Below the pieces are notes generated by a model. The model worked only from the letters and a program-made list of their open reading frames with translations, did no database searches and was not told the origin of the DNA. Shown in pieces: positions 35,001 to 47,168 of a DNA stretch of 64,000 nucleotides (position 1 is the first letter of the stretch; each line of letters starts with the position of its first letter). The stretch lies in contig CM060731.1 of the NCBI GenBank assembly GCA_030704615.1, positions 49,621,241-49,685,240 of the forward strand. The letters run 5' to 3'. Source of the stretch: Takakia lepidozioides. Its lineage: Eukaryota; Streptophyta; Takakiopsida; Takakiales; Takakiaceae. Both the position numbers and the translations under genes were made by a program.

Positions 35001-38000
35001 TCCAGGAGAAACTGCGGTCCGAATGATGGGTCGGCAATTCTCAACTGCTTCACGAAAGCACTCATTATAGTCCTTCTTGTAGCGGTCATCTCTTTCTGGA
35101 TGTGACTCTCAACCCCCTTTGCTGTCCTTTTCTCCTCAGGGGTAGAGCTGTAGTATTCCAGTTTGCCACGCTCCCCTACATCTGCAATGTCTTGCTGCAA
35201 GGGAATGCAAGAGAGTTGCATCAGCACAAGGTCAAGGGAAACAAACAGAATCAAACATGTGGAATATGGAAGACTAGATGAAGGAAGATGTATCTCACCG
35301 TGTACATGTACTCCATGAAAGCCTCACGGGTCAACGAGTACCACGTTTCCGATGTCTTGGAGCTTTCGCACTTCTTGTACATCTCCGCTGAAAGGATGGT
35401 CTTGAAGTTGGTCAAGGGCATCTGCCCGATCCTTTGTATCCTATACAGTGTGTGAACCAAACTCGTTTTGACATGCGATGTCTCCGTTCCTCTGCAGAAT
35501 GATATTTGTAAGTCAGAATGAAATTCAAGGTCTTCAATCAAAGAAGAACGGAACCACAAGTGAATGCCTGGGTGGAAGGTTTCTTGGAGAGAAGAAGTTC
35601 GAAGGATTCGTTCAGCTGTCTCCAAATGGGGTCCCAGGAGTCCACGATTGACTCATCCACGAGGAGCTCATTACCTTTGGAATCCCTAGTAGAAACGTAA
35701 AAGACTGCGGATCCATCCAAATACCCATGAACAAACTCGGCCTCCAGCTTGAGAATGTCCTTGACGAGGGGTGGACGAACGACGGGCATGGAAACCAACC
35801 TACACAGGGGAATCTTCAACCTCCCACCCGGGGCAAGCATACTTTGCACCACAAGCTGAGAGTTTACCTTCTGACCCCCCATCATCTCAGCGGCTTTGCT
35901 TTCATAGAACTCATCGTCCACATCAACAATTATCTCCTTCTCCTGACCCGAAGGGACCTCATCTGCCACACTTTGCATCTTCTCCTGTAGGGTTGTTCAT
36001 TCAACTTGATATTAGAGAGGCATGAAACGTCGGCTGAGGCATGAAAAAGTGGGCTCAAAGAGTATGCGTTGACGCACACTATTTTAAGCTGCCAGGTAAG
36101 TGTACATTGACCCTCACAGACATGTCCTATGTTGCCGAATTCCACAGAAAAAGACAATGTAAAAGTGGGCTCAAACAGTGTGCGTTGACGCACACTGTTT
36201 CACTTGCCAGGTAAATGATCATTGAACATCTACTTGTGCCAGGTAAGTGTTCATTGTAAACTCCAAGATATGCGGCCGATTTCGGATGAAAAAAGTGAAA
36301 AGGTGAGTTCGAACAGTGTGACATGTACAGCTCAAACAGTGTGCGTTGACGCACACTGTTTGAGTTGCTAGTGAGGGATTCTTCCATCCTCAGTAACCTG
36401 CCCTGGAAGTCCGAATTTAACTCGGAAAAAACAGTGACATGTACAGCTCAAACAGTGTGCGTTGACGCAAACTGTTTGAGCTGCCAGTGAGGGATTCTTT
36501 CATCCCCAGAAACGTGCCCTAAAGGTCGGATTTCAATCGGAAAAAACACTTACATGTTCAGCTCAAACAGTGTGCGCCAACGCACACTGTTTGAGCTGCC
36601 ACTGAATGGTTATTTTATCATCATAAACCTGCCCTGGAAGTCCGAATTTAACACCAAAAACACAGTGACATGTACAGCTCAAACAGTGTGCGTTGACGCA
36701 CACTGTTTGAGCTGCCAGTGAGGGATTCTTTCATCCCCAGAAACGTGCCCTAAAAGTCGAATTTCAATCGGAAAAAACACTTACTTGTTCAGCTCAAACA
36801 GTGTGCGCCAACGCACACTGTTTGAGCTGCCACTGAATGGTTATTTCATCTTGAAAAACCTGCCCTGGAAGTCCGTATTTAACTCGGAAAAAACACTTAC
36901 ATGTTCAGCTCAAACAGTGTGCGCCAACGCACACTGTTTGAACTACCACTGATGGTTATTTCATCTTGAAAAACCTGCCCTGGAAGTCCGTATTTAACTC
37001 GGAAAAAACACTTACATGTTCAGCTCAAACAGTGTGCGCCAACGCACACTGTTTGAGCTGCCACTGAATAGTTATTTCATCATCATAAACCTGCCCTGGA
37101 AGTCCGAATTTAACACCAAAAAAACAGTGACATGTACAGCTCAAACAGTGTGCGTTGACGCACACTGTTTGAGCTGCCAGTGAGGGATTCTTTCATCCTC
37201 AGAAACGTGCCCTAAATGCCGAATTTCAATCGGAGAAAACCGTGACATGTAGAGCTCAAACAGTGTGCGCCAACGCACACTGTTTGAGCTGCCACTGAAT
37301 GGTTATTTCATCATCATAAACCTGCCCTGGAAGTCCGAATTTAACACCAAAAAAACAGTGACATGTACAGCTCAAACAGTGTGCGTTGACGCACACTGTT
37401 TGAGCTGCCAGTGAGGGATTCTTTCATCCTCAGAAACGTGCCCTAAAGGTCGAATTTCAATCGGAAAATACACTTACATGTTCAGCTCAACTCACACTGA
37501 TTGAGCTTGCAATTTGGGTGGTATTGAACCTGCTGTAGTGCCCAAGTTTGGGCGTTTCGCACTTGAACAATCAAGCAAATTGGTAGGCCCAAACAGTGTG
37601 CGTTGCCGCACACTGTTTGAGCTTCCAGTTTGCGGTGCTTTCAGCCTGGTGCAGATGTCCTGTGTGGGCTATATTCATATCAGCAACGAAACACAAATGT
37701 GGGTCTTAAAGATTTCACCTTTTTCTTAGCTGCTCCAGAAGACTCCCCAATTGCCGGGGACCCTTTGCGCTTCGGGCTGCTCTCTGCGCCGAGCGTGTAC
37801 GTGAGCCTCTTCCCCTTCCTCTTTCCCACAGGGAGACTCCTCGTGAGGCCACCTTCAACATCCTCTTCCATCTCGTCTGTCTCTCCCTCAAATGCAGTGT
37901 CCTCTTCATCTGTTCTTGGAACTATGGCGGGCTGCTGTTCTTCTGCTGATTCCTGCTCCTCCATCGCCACACTTTCCTCTACTCCCTCTTCTACCTCCTT

Positions 38001-38030
38001 TTCCTCTTCGTCCACTCTTTCCATCCTCAT
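32073..38030 (-). CDS. beta-class amino-methyltransferase-like protein, 10 exons
   Basis: Exons (minus strand): 38030-37719, 35984-35555, 35489-35299, 35194-34754, 34634-34411, 34270-33619, 33516-33178, 33052-32767, 32650-32461, 32313-32073. All have GT-AG borders and all phases agree, giving about 1,101 codons with no internal stop. The N-terminus is acidic (EEEKEVEEGVEES) then basic (KRKGKR, PKRKG, AAKKK), suggesting nuclear import. Residues 150-750 are unclassified, with a Gly/Arg/Lys linker. Residues about 768-777 read ELIILDIPDG, in the place of catalytic motif IV (D/N-P-P-Y/W). Residues about 926-978 read RGARERSPAFIQT, VLDLSMGTG and GIEGD, the order and spacing of the SAM-binding half of beta-class N4-cytosine/N6-adenine DNA methyltransferases. 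The motif IV aromatic is missing, so activity is doubtful. A GXGXXG reader or RNA-methylase role cannot be excluded. Confidence 0.7.
36040..37625. repeat. 115-bp palindromic satellite, array 1
   Basis: About 13 units with a period near 115 bp inside intron 1 of the methyltransferase-like gene. Each has a palindromic core: 19-base arms CAGCTCAAACAGTGTGCGT and its exact reverse complement around a 2-base centre in the best copies. The core centre is of two kinds, GCGTTGACGC and GCGCCAACGC, used in mixed order along the array. The remaining ~75 bp of each unit (GAGGGATTCTTTCATCC and GAATTT segments) is also conserved, so this is a true tandem satellite. Confidence 0.9.
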
Positions 38031-38787
38031 TCTATCTCTGGCTCTATTCCTGTTTCTAGAGCTCGTGAAGTATAGTGACTTCCTTCTCTTCCTCCTCCGC
38101 TGGAAACAAGGGCTCCCCACGATGCCTCTAGAGCTCTCCAGTTTGACGTTTGTAACAAGTGCTGCTATGGCATGTAACCAAAATCGAAATTGACGTTGTC
38201 AACCATATTTGGATGCGGGTGTTGTTATTGTGTGCGAACGGAATTCATCCATTCCGTCGTCTCCGTATTATCCAAGTAATAAAGTGCTAGAAAAAAAGTA
38301 CATCCGTTGCATGCATTAGCGATATATGTCAGATGTACTGCGCCGCCTGCCAATACACCGCGGCCTTCTTGCTTTCTTTCAAATTCGGATGTGCCGTAGA
38401 AATCTAATGCTAGTTCATTTTCGAGCAGTTCTTGCAGATCCGCAATAATTGTTATGCTTCACATATGCATCCACGTGTGTTGTACTGCCTACCCTGTGGT
38501 TTGTATTTTACCGTAACCGTCGCCATGGGGTCATTCGGCATAAAGGGTTCTGTCGGATACGACCATGTCTGGCACGCATTCGTGCGAGGTATCTTCTGCA
38601 GTGTCAGTGTTTGTGCTGTGCTCTTCTGGCACAGCACAACCTCATGACATTTGTGGTCTTTCTGTTTACTGTTCTCCAGGGTTGTTGCCGTCTTTTCATA
38701 ATGGATGGTTCCATGTCGTTTTCAGTGTTTGTTTTCATCCATAAACAGCACGGCTTCTTGTAGTATTTGAAAACAGTTTTTCTGGTT
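37700..38787. repeat. segmental duplication, left copy
   Basis: Matches about 42020-43105 closely: exon 1 of the methyltransferase-like gene, the intergenic promoter and the 5' part of the transposase-like gene, ending at the gap. In this copy the early in-frame ATG reads ATG-CCA-TAG and an 8-bp insertion follows, but the downstream ATG at 38030 opens a frame that splices in phase to exon 2. The 38031-38787 portion has no other gene. Confidence 0.8.
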
Positions 38788-39287
38788 NNNNNNNNNNNNN
38801 NNNNNNNNNNNNNNNNNNNNNNNNNNNNNNNNNNNNNNNNNNNNNNNNNNNNNNNNNNNNNNNNNNNNNNNNNNNNNNNNNNNNNNNNNNNNNNNNNNNN
38901 NNNNNNNNNNNNNNNNNNNNNNNNNNNNNNNNNNNNNNNNNNNNNNNNNNNNNNNNNNNNNNNNNNNNNNNNNNNNNNNNNNNNNNNNNNNNNNNNNNNN
39001 NNNNNNNNNNNNNNNNNNNNNNNNNNNNNNNNNNNNNNNNNNNNNNNNNNNNNNNNNNNNNNNNNNNNNNNNNNNNNNNNNNNNNNNNNNNNNNNNNNNN
39101 NNNNNNNNNNNNNNNNNNNNNNNNNNNNNNNNNNNNNNNNNNNNNNNNNNNNNNNNNNNNNNNNNNNNNNNNNNNNNNNNNNNNNNNNNNNNNNNNNNNN
39201 NNNNNNNNNNNNNNNNNNNNNNNNNNNNNNNNNNNNNNNNNNNNNNNNNNNNNNNNNNNNNNNNNNNNNNNNNNNNNNNNNNNNNNN
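38788..39287. other. assembly gap (500 N)
   Basis: Exactly 500 N. The sequence before it breaks off inside the duplicated start of the transposase-like gene, and the sequence after it resumes inside the palindromic satellite. Confidence 0.95.
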
Positions 39288-41960
39288 GTTTGGGCTGGCA
39301 GTGAAGGGTTCATTTCATCCTCAAACAGGTGCCCTCTGAGTCCAAATATTTTCACCCGAAACATAGAAATGTTCAGCTCAAACAGTGTGCGTTGCCGCAC
39401 ACTGTCTGAGCTGGCAGTGAGGGTTCATTTTCATTTCACCCTCACTAACAGACAGCAAGACCAAATTTGCACCCTGAAAACATTGAAATGGTCTGCTCAA
39501 ACAGTGTGCGTTGCCGCACACTGTTTGGGCTGGTTGTGAAGGGTTCATTTCAACCTCAGATAACAGACAGTAAAGTCCAAATTTTGCAACCCTAAAACAT
39601 TGAAATGGGTCGGCTCAACATGTGCGTTGCCGCACACTGTTTGAGGTGGATGTGAAGGGTTCATGTCAACCTCAGATAACAGTCCCTGAAGTCCAAATTT
39701 GCACCCAGAAACATTGAAATGCTCAGCTCAACAGTGTGCGTTGCCGCACACTATTTGGGCTGACAGTGAAGGGTTCATTTCATCCTCAAACAGGTGCCCC
39801 TGATTTCCCAATTTTGCACCCTGAAACATTGAAATGTACAGCTCAAACAGTGTGCGTTGCCGCACACTGTCTGAGCTGGCAGTGAATGGTTCATTTCAAC
39901 CTCACATAACAGACACCAAGACCAAATTTTGCACCCTGACATAGAAATGTTCAGCTCAAACAGTGTGCGTTGCCGCACACTGTCTGAGCTGGCAGTGAAG
40001 GGTTCATTTCAACCTCACATACCAGACACACCAAGACCAAATTTTGCAACCCTGAAACATTGAAATGTACAGCTCAAACAGTGTGCGTTGCCGCACACTG
40101 TCTGAGCTGGCAGTGAAGGGTTCATTTCAACCTCACCTAACAGACACCAAGACCAAATTTTTGCACCCTGAAACATTGAAATGTTCAGCTCAAACAGTGT
40201 GCGTTGCCGCACACTGTTTGAGCTGGCAGTCAAGGGTTCATTTCAACCTAAGGTAACAAACAGTAAAGACACCAATGTTTTACCCTAAAACATTGAAATG
40301 GTCTGAACAAAAACAGTGTGCGTTGCCGCACTGTTTGAGCTGGTTGTGAAGGGTTCATTTCACCTAAGATAACAGACAGTAAAGACCAAATTTTGCACCC
40401 TAAAACATTGAAATGTCTGCTCAAACAGTGTGCGTTTGCGCACACTGTTTTGAGGCTGGTTGTGAAGGGTTCATTTCAACCTCAGATAACAGACCCTGAA
40501 GTCCAAATTTTGCACCCAGAAACATTGAAATGTTCAGCTCAAACAGTGTGCGTTGCCGCACACTGTTGAGCTGGCAGTGAAGGGTTCATTCCATCCTCAG
40601 AAAGGTACCATGAAGTCCAAATTTTGCACCCTTAAACATTGAAATGTTCAGCTCAAACACTGTGCGTTGCCGCACACTGTTGGGCTGGCAGTGAAGGGTT
40701 CATTTCATCCTCAAACAGGTGCCCCAAGTTTAAATATTTCACCCTGAAACATTGAAAAGGTTCAGCTCAAACAGTGTGCGTTGCCGCACACTGTCTGAGC
40801 TGGCAGTGAAGGGTTCATTTCACCCTCACATAACAGACAGCAAGACCAAATTTTGCAACACCTAAAAACATTGAAATGGTCTGCTCAAACAGTGTGCGTT
40901 GCCGCACACTGTTTGAGCTGGTTGTGAAGGTTCATTTCAACCTCAGATAACAACCCTGAAGTCCAAATTTTGCACCCAGAAACATTGAAATGTTCAGCTC
41001 AAACAGTGTGCGTTGCCGCACACTGTTTGAGCTGGCAGTGCAGGGTTCATTTCATCCTCAGAAAGGTACCCATGAAGTCCAAATTTGCACCCTTAAACAT
41101 TGAAATGTTCAGCTCAAACAGTGTGCGTTGCCGCACACTGTTTGGGCTGGCAGTGAAGGTTCATCATTTCATCTCTCAAATAGGTGCCCCTGAAGTCCAA
41201 ATATTTGCACCCTGAAACATTAAATGTTCAGCTCAAACAGTGTGCGTTGCCGCACACTGTCTGAGCTGGCAGTGAAGGGTTCATTTCACCTCACATAACA
41301 GACATCAGACCAAATTTTGCACCCTGAAACATTGAAATGGTCTGCTCAAACAGTGTGCGTTGCCGCACACTGTTTGAGCTGGTTGTGAAGGGTTCATTTC
41401 AACCTCAGATAACAGACAGTAAAGACCAATTTTTGCACCCTAAAACATTGAAATGGTCTGCTCAAACAGTGTGCGTTGCCGCACACTGTTTGAGCTGGTT
41501 GTGAAGGGTTTATTTCAACCTAAGTTAACAGACAGTAAAGACCAAATTTTGCACCCTAAAACATTGAAATGTCTGCTCAAACAGTGTGCGTTGCCGCACA
41601 GTGTTTGTGCTGCTTGTGCAGGGTTCATTTCAACCTCGGATAACAGACCCTGAAGTCCAAATTTTGAACCCAAAAACATTGAAATTTTCAGCTCAAACAG
41701 TGTGCGTTGCCGCACACTGTTTGGCTGGCAGTGCAAGGTTCATTCCATCCTCAGAAAGGTACCCATGAAGTCCAAATTTTGCACCCTTAAACATTGAAAT
41801 GTTCAGCTCAAACAGTGTGCGTTGCCGCACACTGTTTGAGCTGGCAGTGCAGGGTTCATTTCATCCTCAGAAAGGTGTCGTTGAGGGAAGAATTTTGCAT
41901 CCTTAAACAGTGACATGTGCAGCTCAAACAGTGTGCGGCAACGCACACTGTTTGAGCTGC
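39288..41960. repeat. 115-bp palindromic satellite, array 2
   Basis: About 23 units with period near 115 bp. The core is CTCAAACAGTGTGCG, a TTGC centre, and CGCACACTGTTTGAG; the last unit has a GGCAAC centre instead. The rest of the unit contains GTGAAGGGTTCATTTCA and an AACATTGAAATG segment. It is related to array 1 but with a different core centre and different flanking parts. Confidence 0.9.
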
Positions 41961-42039
41961 CGCTGAATGGTTCTTTCTTTCTCAAATACCTGCCATTGAA
42001 AGCCGAATTCTTCACAAATGTGGGTCCTGTAGATTTTAC

Positions 42040-42485
42040 CTTTTTCGTAGCTACTCGAGAAGACTCCCCAGTTGCCGGGGACCCTTTCCACTTCGGGCTG
42101 CTCTCTTCGCCGACTATGTAGGTGAGCCTCTCCCCCTTCCTCTTTCCCGTGGTCAGATCCTTCGTGAGGCAAGTGTCAACATCTTCCTCCATGTCGTCTG
42201 TCTCTCCCTCAGACGCAGTGTCCTCCTCGCCTGTTCCTGGAACTATGGTGGGTTGTTGTTCTTCTCCAGATTCCTGCTCCTCCATCGCCACACTTTCGTG
42301 TATTCCCCTTCTTCCTCCTTTTCCTCTTCCTCCACTCTTTCCATCCTCATTCTATATCTAGCTCTATTCCTGTTTCTAGAACTCGTGAAGTATAATGACT
42401 TCCTTCTCTTTCTCGAAACAAGGGCTCCCCACGATGCCCCTGGAGCTCTCCAGTTTGACGTTTGCAACAAGTGCTGGTATCGCAT
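42040..42485 (-). pseudogene. second copy of MTase-like exon 1
   Basis: ATG at 42485 opens MRYQHLLQTSNWRAPGASWG and continues into the same KRRKSLYFTSSRNRNRAR stretch as the left copy, but a one-base deletion near 42300 (relative to the left copy) shifts the frame before the acidic region. A donor AAG|GTAAAA matches the left copy donor position. If transcription starts here, an internal ATG could still restart in the right frame (AMEEQESGEEQQP). Confidence 0.55.
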
Positions 42486-42850
42486 GTAACAAAAATAAAA
42501 ATGGACGTTGTCAACCGTATTTGGATGCGGGTGTTGATATTGTGTGCGAACGGAATTCATCCATTTTGGCGTCTTTGTATTACCCAGCTAATAAAGCGCC
42601 GAAGAAAAAGAACATCCGTTGCATTCATTTGCGATATATGTCAGATGTACTTCGCCGCCTGCCAATACATGGCGGCCTCCTTGCCTTCTTTCAAATTCGA
42701 ATGTGCCGTAGAAATGTAGTGCTTTTTCAATTCCGAGCAGTTCTTCCAGATTCGCAGTAATTGTTATGCTTCACATATGCATCCACGTGTGTTGTACTGA
42801 ATGCCCTGTGGTTTTTTTTATGCCGTGACCGTCCCCATGGGGTCATTCGG

Positions 42851-42857
42851 TATAAAG
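42851..42857 (+). promoter_or_regulatory. TATA box candidate for transposase-like gene
   Basis: TATAAAG in the ~530-bp spacer between the two divergent genes, about 155 bp before the first ATG of the transposase-like frame. The left duplicate has CATAAAG here. The spacer probably acts as a bidirectional promoter. Confidence 0.4.
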
Positions 42858-43011
42858 GATTGTGTCGGATATGACCATGTGTTGCACACATTCGTGCGAG
42901 GTATGTCTTGGAGTGTCGGTGTTTGTTCTGTGCTATTCTGGCGCAACACAATCTCATTACAATCGGATCTTCCTGTTTACTGCTCTCCAGGGTTGTTGCC
43001 GTCATTTCATA

Positions 43012-46000
43012 ATGGATGGTTTCATGTCATTTTCAGGGTTTGGTTTCCATCCAAAAACAGCACGGCTTCTTGTGGCACTGGTCTTTCAAAACGGTTTTTC
43101 TGGTTGGTGGGAGGTGAAGGTGCACGTCATCCCTACATCCTTGGCATGCATCGCCGGCAGCCTTTGGTTTGGTGCTACCCTTGTTGACCTCAGTTTGCTG
43201 GTGGTATTTCCACTTTCGATAATTACAGGCTCTCTGTTCGGGGATTCCGTTCTGAATCGCCAATTTCGTTCAGTGCTGGAAAACATGTCGAGGGAGCGAG
43301 ATGCACTCGCTCGATTCCATTCCAATGCAGGTACTCTTCCATTGACTGCCACTGCAGATGACGATGGGTATGCAGTTGTTCATGAGGATGAGCTGGTTAC
43401 AGTGTTCCCGCTGGAGTTGGGTTCTCTGCTTGTTCAGAAAGAGGTGTATGACGAGGATGGCAATTTGGATTCTGGGCACTTGGAGAAACCCTTGGTTGGC
43501 GAGTGTGGAAGGAAGTGGAGAGTCCTTCCAGGAACATACCGTGTCCTTGGTAAAGAGAGAAGACAATCAGCAGGATCAGTCGTTACCCCTGGCACTGCAG
43601 CATCGGTCGTGCAACTGAAGGGCACAGTTCCTGTGAAACAAGAGGTGAGCACATCCACTACCTTCGTGACTCTTTCGGACTCGTCCTCGGAGGATGTTTC
43701 TGAGATTCCTCCACCAGTGCAAACTCCCTTATTGGATGATGACGAATTGCAAGAGATAACAAGTGTCATTCCAAAATTGAAAGCCCTCGCAGGTGTGCCT
43801 GGGTGCAAGAGCGAGCTACGTTTTGTTGATTGGGAGTCCCTTCCAGTGCAACGGGTTCAATACGTGCCAGCTCAGTTTGATGGGGACATCTTGTTTGAGC
43901 TCAACCCTCCCACGTCTTCCAGTGGACTGGCTGGGCTTCTGCAGGGCATGGACAAGAAACATGACGGACATCCTTGGTGCAGGACAAAAACTTCGAACAT
44001 CCATAACGACATTGGCTTGAAATTTCGGAGGTCGGTTTGCGTTGGGCATTGCAAGTGCCTGAATATTTCTTGCCCTCGGCTGAGAAACAGCGCTCAGCCA
44101 AACGAAAGTGAGTGGGAAGGTGTGCCCCTGAATCCTTTCACCCCAGGGCTTGCACCTCCCAAGACCAATACTTTTGTGTGCAGGTTCTGCAAACTTTCCC
44201 CGTCCTGTGTTTCTGTTTGCCACGCTCGTATGTATCAGGTGGCACATCGATGCAAGACAATGACTCGTGCCTGCATTCATATGGGTGCACACGAGCATCC
44301 TGTGTCAAAGGGAGTTGCAGGGATAGCGTGGACATCGCTAGAAATCTACTGAAGCAAGAGTTCCATAATGCCCCTTGTGCAACACCTTCTGCTATAGCGC
44401 TTGCAGCTAGCAAGGCATTCCTGGAAAAACACATACTGGGTGAAGGGGATGCGACACAGCCAATGCTGGATGCAGATTCCCTTGAGGCAGTCATGGACCA
44501 TTTCTCCGTGTTGAGCTCTCCCAATATTCGAAACCAGGTGAATGCACTCAGAATGGGCATAGGCACTGCTGGATTCATGGACAACATTATGGACCTCAAA
44601 CGGAGGAGTCGCTATGAATTCATTCAAAATAGTATGTTCCCTGGCCAGGGCTCGTCCAAAGTGTATTTGTTCAAGATGTCCGCTGTGGGCCAAGGCAGTG
44701 GTGTGAGCATTGTCCGCCGAATGCAACCTGGAGGAGATTTGGCTAAATGTTGGTTAATGTTTGATCACTGCAAACGGGTGAAGGGTTGGACAACCATGGC
44801 GTGCCATGTGTATGATCCAGCGTACCAGCGTGTGCTCTCCATAGCAATTTGTGATATGCAGTCGGAGGACACTGAATCCCAGATGCTCATGTGGAATTCC
44901 CTCCTGGCCGTCATGCAGCGCAATGGAATACAGAACACAAATTTTGCGGGCTTCATGGCTGATAGTGCACAGGCAAATTTCAATGCAGTGCGGCGCGTGT
45001 TTGGTTCGGGGGATCCTAAGGTCCCAATGGAAAATAGGGAGCGCACATGCCTCTTCCATTGGAGTCAATCTCTGGCACGTCATACAAAGCGCTGCATTCG
45101 CCCTGACCTTCAGTTGGAGCATAGAAGGCTCTGTCTGAAGTACAAGAATGCCACCTCAATGGGAGAAGCTGAGAGCACTTACCAGGCAATCCGGGCTTGG
45201 TGGTTCTCCTCTGGTGCTGCTACAGGTATCCACCTGAAGGAGTTGGAGGACTGGTTGGTTTTCTGGCACTTCAGGTACAGACAGTGGGGAGCTTTCATGA
45301 CGACGGTAAGCCTCACAAGTTTTCCTTAAACACAAATTGCACTTTGCATCGTGCCTGTTCATTTGGGGTTGTTCGATTGTCACTTGAAGAACCTCTACCA
45401 TTTCTTTTCCTTCCTCACATTTCCATGCAATGCCTCCTGCAGGACATGTCCTTGGAGGACTTGGCCGACATGCCATCGTGTAATTTGGCAGAGACTGTTC
45501 ACAACGCCTGGATGCAACAGTCTACCAAAGCAGGTCGTGACTTGTATGTGGCCACTGCTGATGACATGGTGCGGGCACTTACACAACAAACCAGGTACCG
45601 CAATTTTCTGATGGGACGGGGTGGAGGGAAGGGCCCCGATACGACTTTGTTGATGCTAAGGGCTGCGAGTAGGTCCGGAGACCCGTCAAAGATGGCCAGA
45701 GCTCTAAACAGGTGCACTGAAGGCTCCCCTCTGCAATCCAGGGTCCCCCATTTGGAAGGCGAGGAAAGATTTGGATCATGCAAAAGGAAATTAAACACTC
45801 TTCCAGGGTCAGATGGAGATTCCCATAGGCCAGACAGGGTCAATTTCTCTGTGCCAAAGGTGTCTCCAGTGCAGACTAAGTCCTGTGCCGGCCCCTTCCC
45901 AGGTGGGTCCTCCTCCTGTGGAGCAGGTGCAGAACATGCAAGCATAGCAGCGGAAATCCCATTGGAGGAGGTGGTGGCCATGGTGCAGGAATCTGATTGC

Positions 46001-46855
46001 ATTGATAGTGACTGGCATATAGAACGCACCCCACCAGGATCTAGAGTGGCTTGCATGGCAATTCGGACCCCCTCGTTCAAGAAATGCAAATCAAAAATAT
46101 GCAAAGGCTCCAGGGGGACTCCAGCTCCAACATTCACAGGGTTGTTCCAACCTTATCATAGTGGGGAGTCAAAAGAGCACAAGTTCTGGTTCTGCCCAGA
46201 CGATATGGCACGATGCGTGAAGGGAACAGTTCGTCCTTCCGTGATAATGAAGCCCCCTCCCCCCGCAATTTGGCCTGTGAAAATTGGGACATCGCTGTCC
46301 TCAACCGAGATAAGCATGCTGGAGGAGGGAGGGTTTTGTCTTGCACGGTCCCGGGTGGTGCCCTTATGCACTGTCGGCACAGATGTGCCACATGCTCCGA
46401 CAATGCCTCCACCCGGTGCCGACTCCCACCCAACAAAAAGAGATGGAAAAACAGTGCGCCGTGTTGCTTCGGGTGCAGATCACGAATGCAAGATGGAATC
46501 GGCTAGAATTTTGCAGGCTGGGGTGACTCGTATCACCGAAGTCCCTTCCCCGGGGTATGGACGGATTTACACATTGCTGTCAATTGGCTCAGTTCTTCAT
46601 GCCAAAGAATATCAGGTTACCATCGGGAATTTCCCATCGTGCACTTGTCCGGATTTTGTAACGATGCGTGAGGGCGCTCTCGGCATGAGAGGGAAGTGGG
46701 TCCCCTGCAAGCATCAATATTACATATACCTTGTAATTATGTGTTGCGACGGTAAGAGAGACCAATTCATTCACCAAGCCACACTAGGCTACGGAGAAGT
46801 CATCACCCTTCTGCAGCGGGACACCTCGCGTAGAGCTCCGCCAACTTCTCTTTGA
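43012..46855 (+). pseudogene. DDE/SWIM transposase-like protein (MULE/Zisupton-like)
   Basis: Two exons: 43012-45305 and 45443-46855 (GT-AG, phase 0). The start may be ATG 43012 or 43285 (MSRERDALARF). The N-terminus is hydrophobic then acidic. A Cys-rich part follows (CVGHCKCLNISC, CRFCKLSPSC, CHARMYQV, ACIHMGAHEHP; 44038-44305). A one-base shift near 44315 breaks the frame; beyond it comes the catalytic-type core: GWTTMACHVYDP, AICDMQSED, FMADSAQANF, CLFHWSQSL, then NLAETVHNAWMQQ in exon 2. A SWIM zinc finger ends the protein (SCTCPDF ... WVPCKHQYY; 46637-46720). This order is that of Mutator-like and Zisupton/KDZ transposases or of proteins derived from them such as FAR1. The shift may be mutation or an assembly error. 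AATAAA lies near 47000. Confidence 0.65.
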
Positions 46856-47168
46856 ACACATACGAGCCATGCCCGCTTCCCATGCTGGTTTCCAGGTTGC
46901 CGTGTGAAGACTTTTCATTTTATGACAAACATATACATTTCGTTCACTTGTGAGGGCAAATGCACTTGCGATTCATTGTAAGCGTCTCTCTGTGAATTGA
47001 AATAAACTGTGTCAATCATTCTGAGCTCAAATCTGCCATGTTTACATATTCCTCTTTTTTGGCACGCATTGCAGACATGGTGCATGGTGGCCTCCTTTGT
47101 TTTGTCCACGGTAATAGGCCCTCTTCCTGCAATCCTCGCCTATAGGACCTGCTTCTCCAGCAGATTCA
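46856..47168. other. 3' flank of transposase-like gene
   Basis: No gene. It contains GAAATAAACTG near 46999 as a possible polyadenylation signal. Confidence 0.4.

Larger units (their letters stand above)
42020..43105. repeat. segmental duplication, right copy
   Basis: Homologous to 37700-38787. It includes a second exon 1 of the methyltransferase-like gene, the intergenic region and the start of the transposase-like gene, which here continues intact. Confidence 0.8.

Noticed and set aside
38735-41740. Many short ORFs on both strands reading SNSVR(Q/C)RTLFEL
   Set aside because: The palindromic core gives the same peptide on both strands. These frames are by-products of the satellite, not genes.
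36040-41960. CRISPR-like regular spacing of palindromic repeats
   Set aside because: The sequence between palindromes is itself conserved from unit to unit, so there are no unique spacers, and the context is a spliced eukaryotic gene. It is a satellite.
42462-42719. Plus-strand 85-codon ORF in the shared promoter
   Set aside because: The left duplicate lacks its ATG and the frame is not conserved, so it is probably non-coding.
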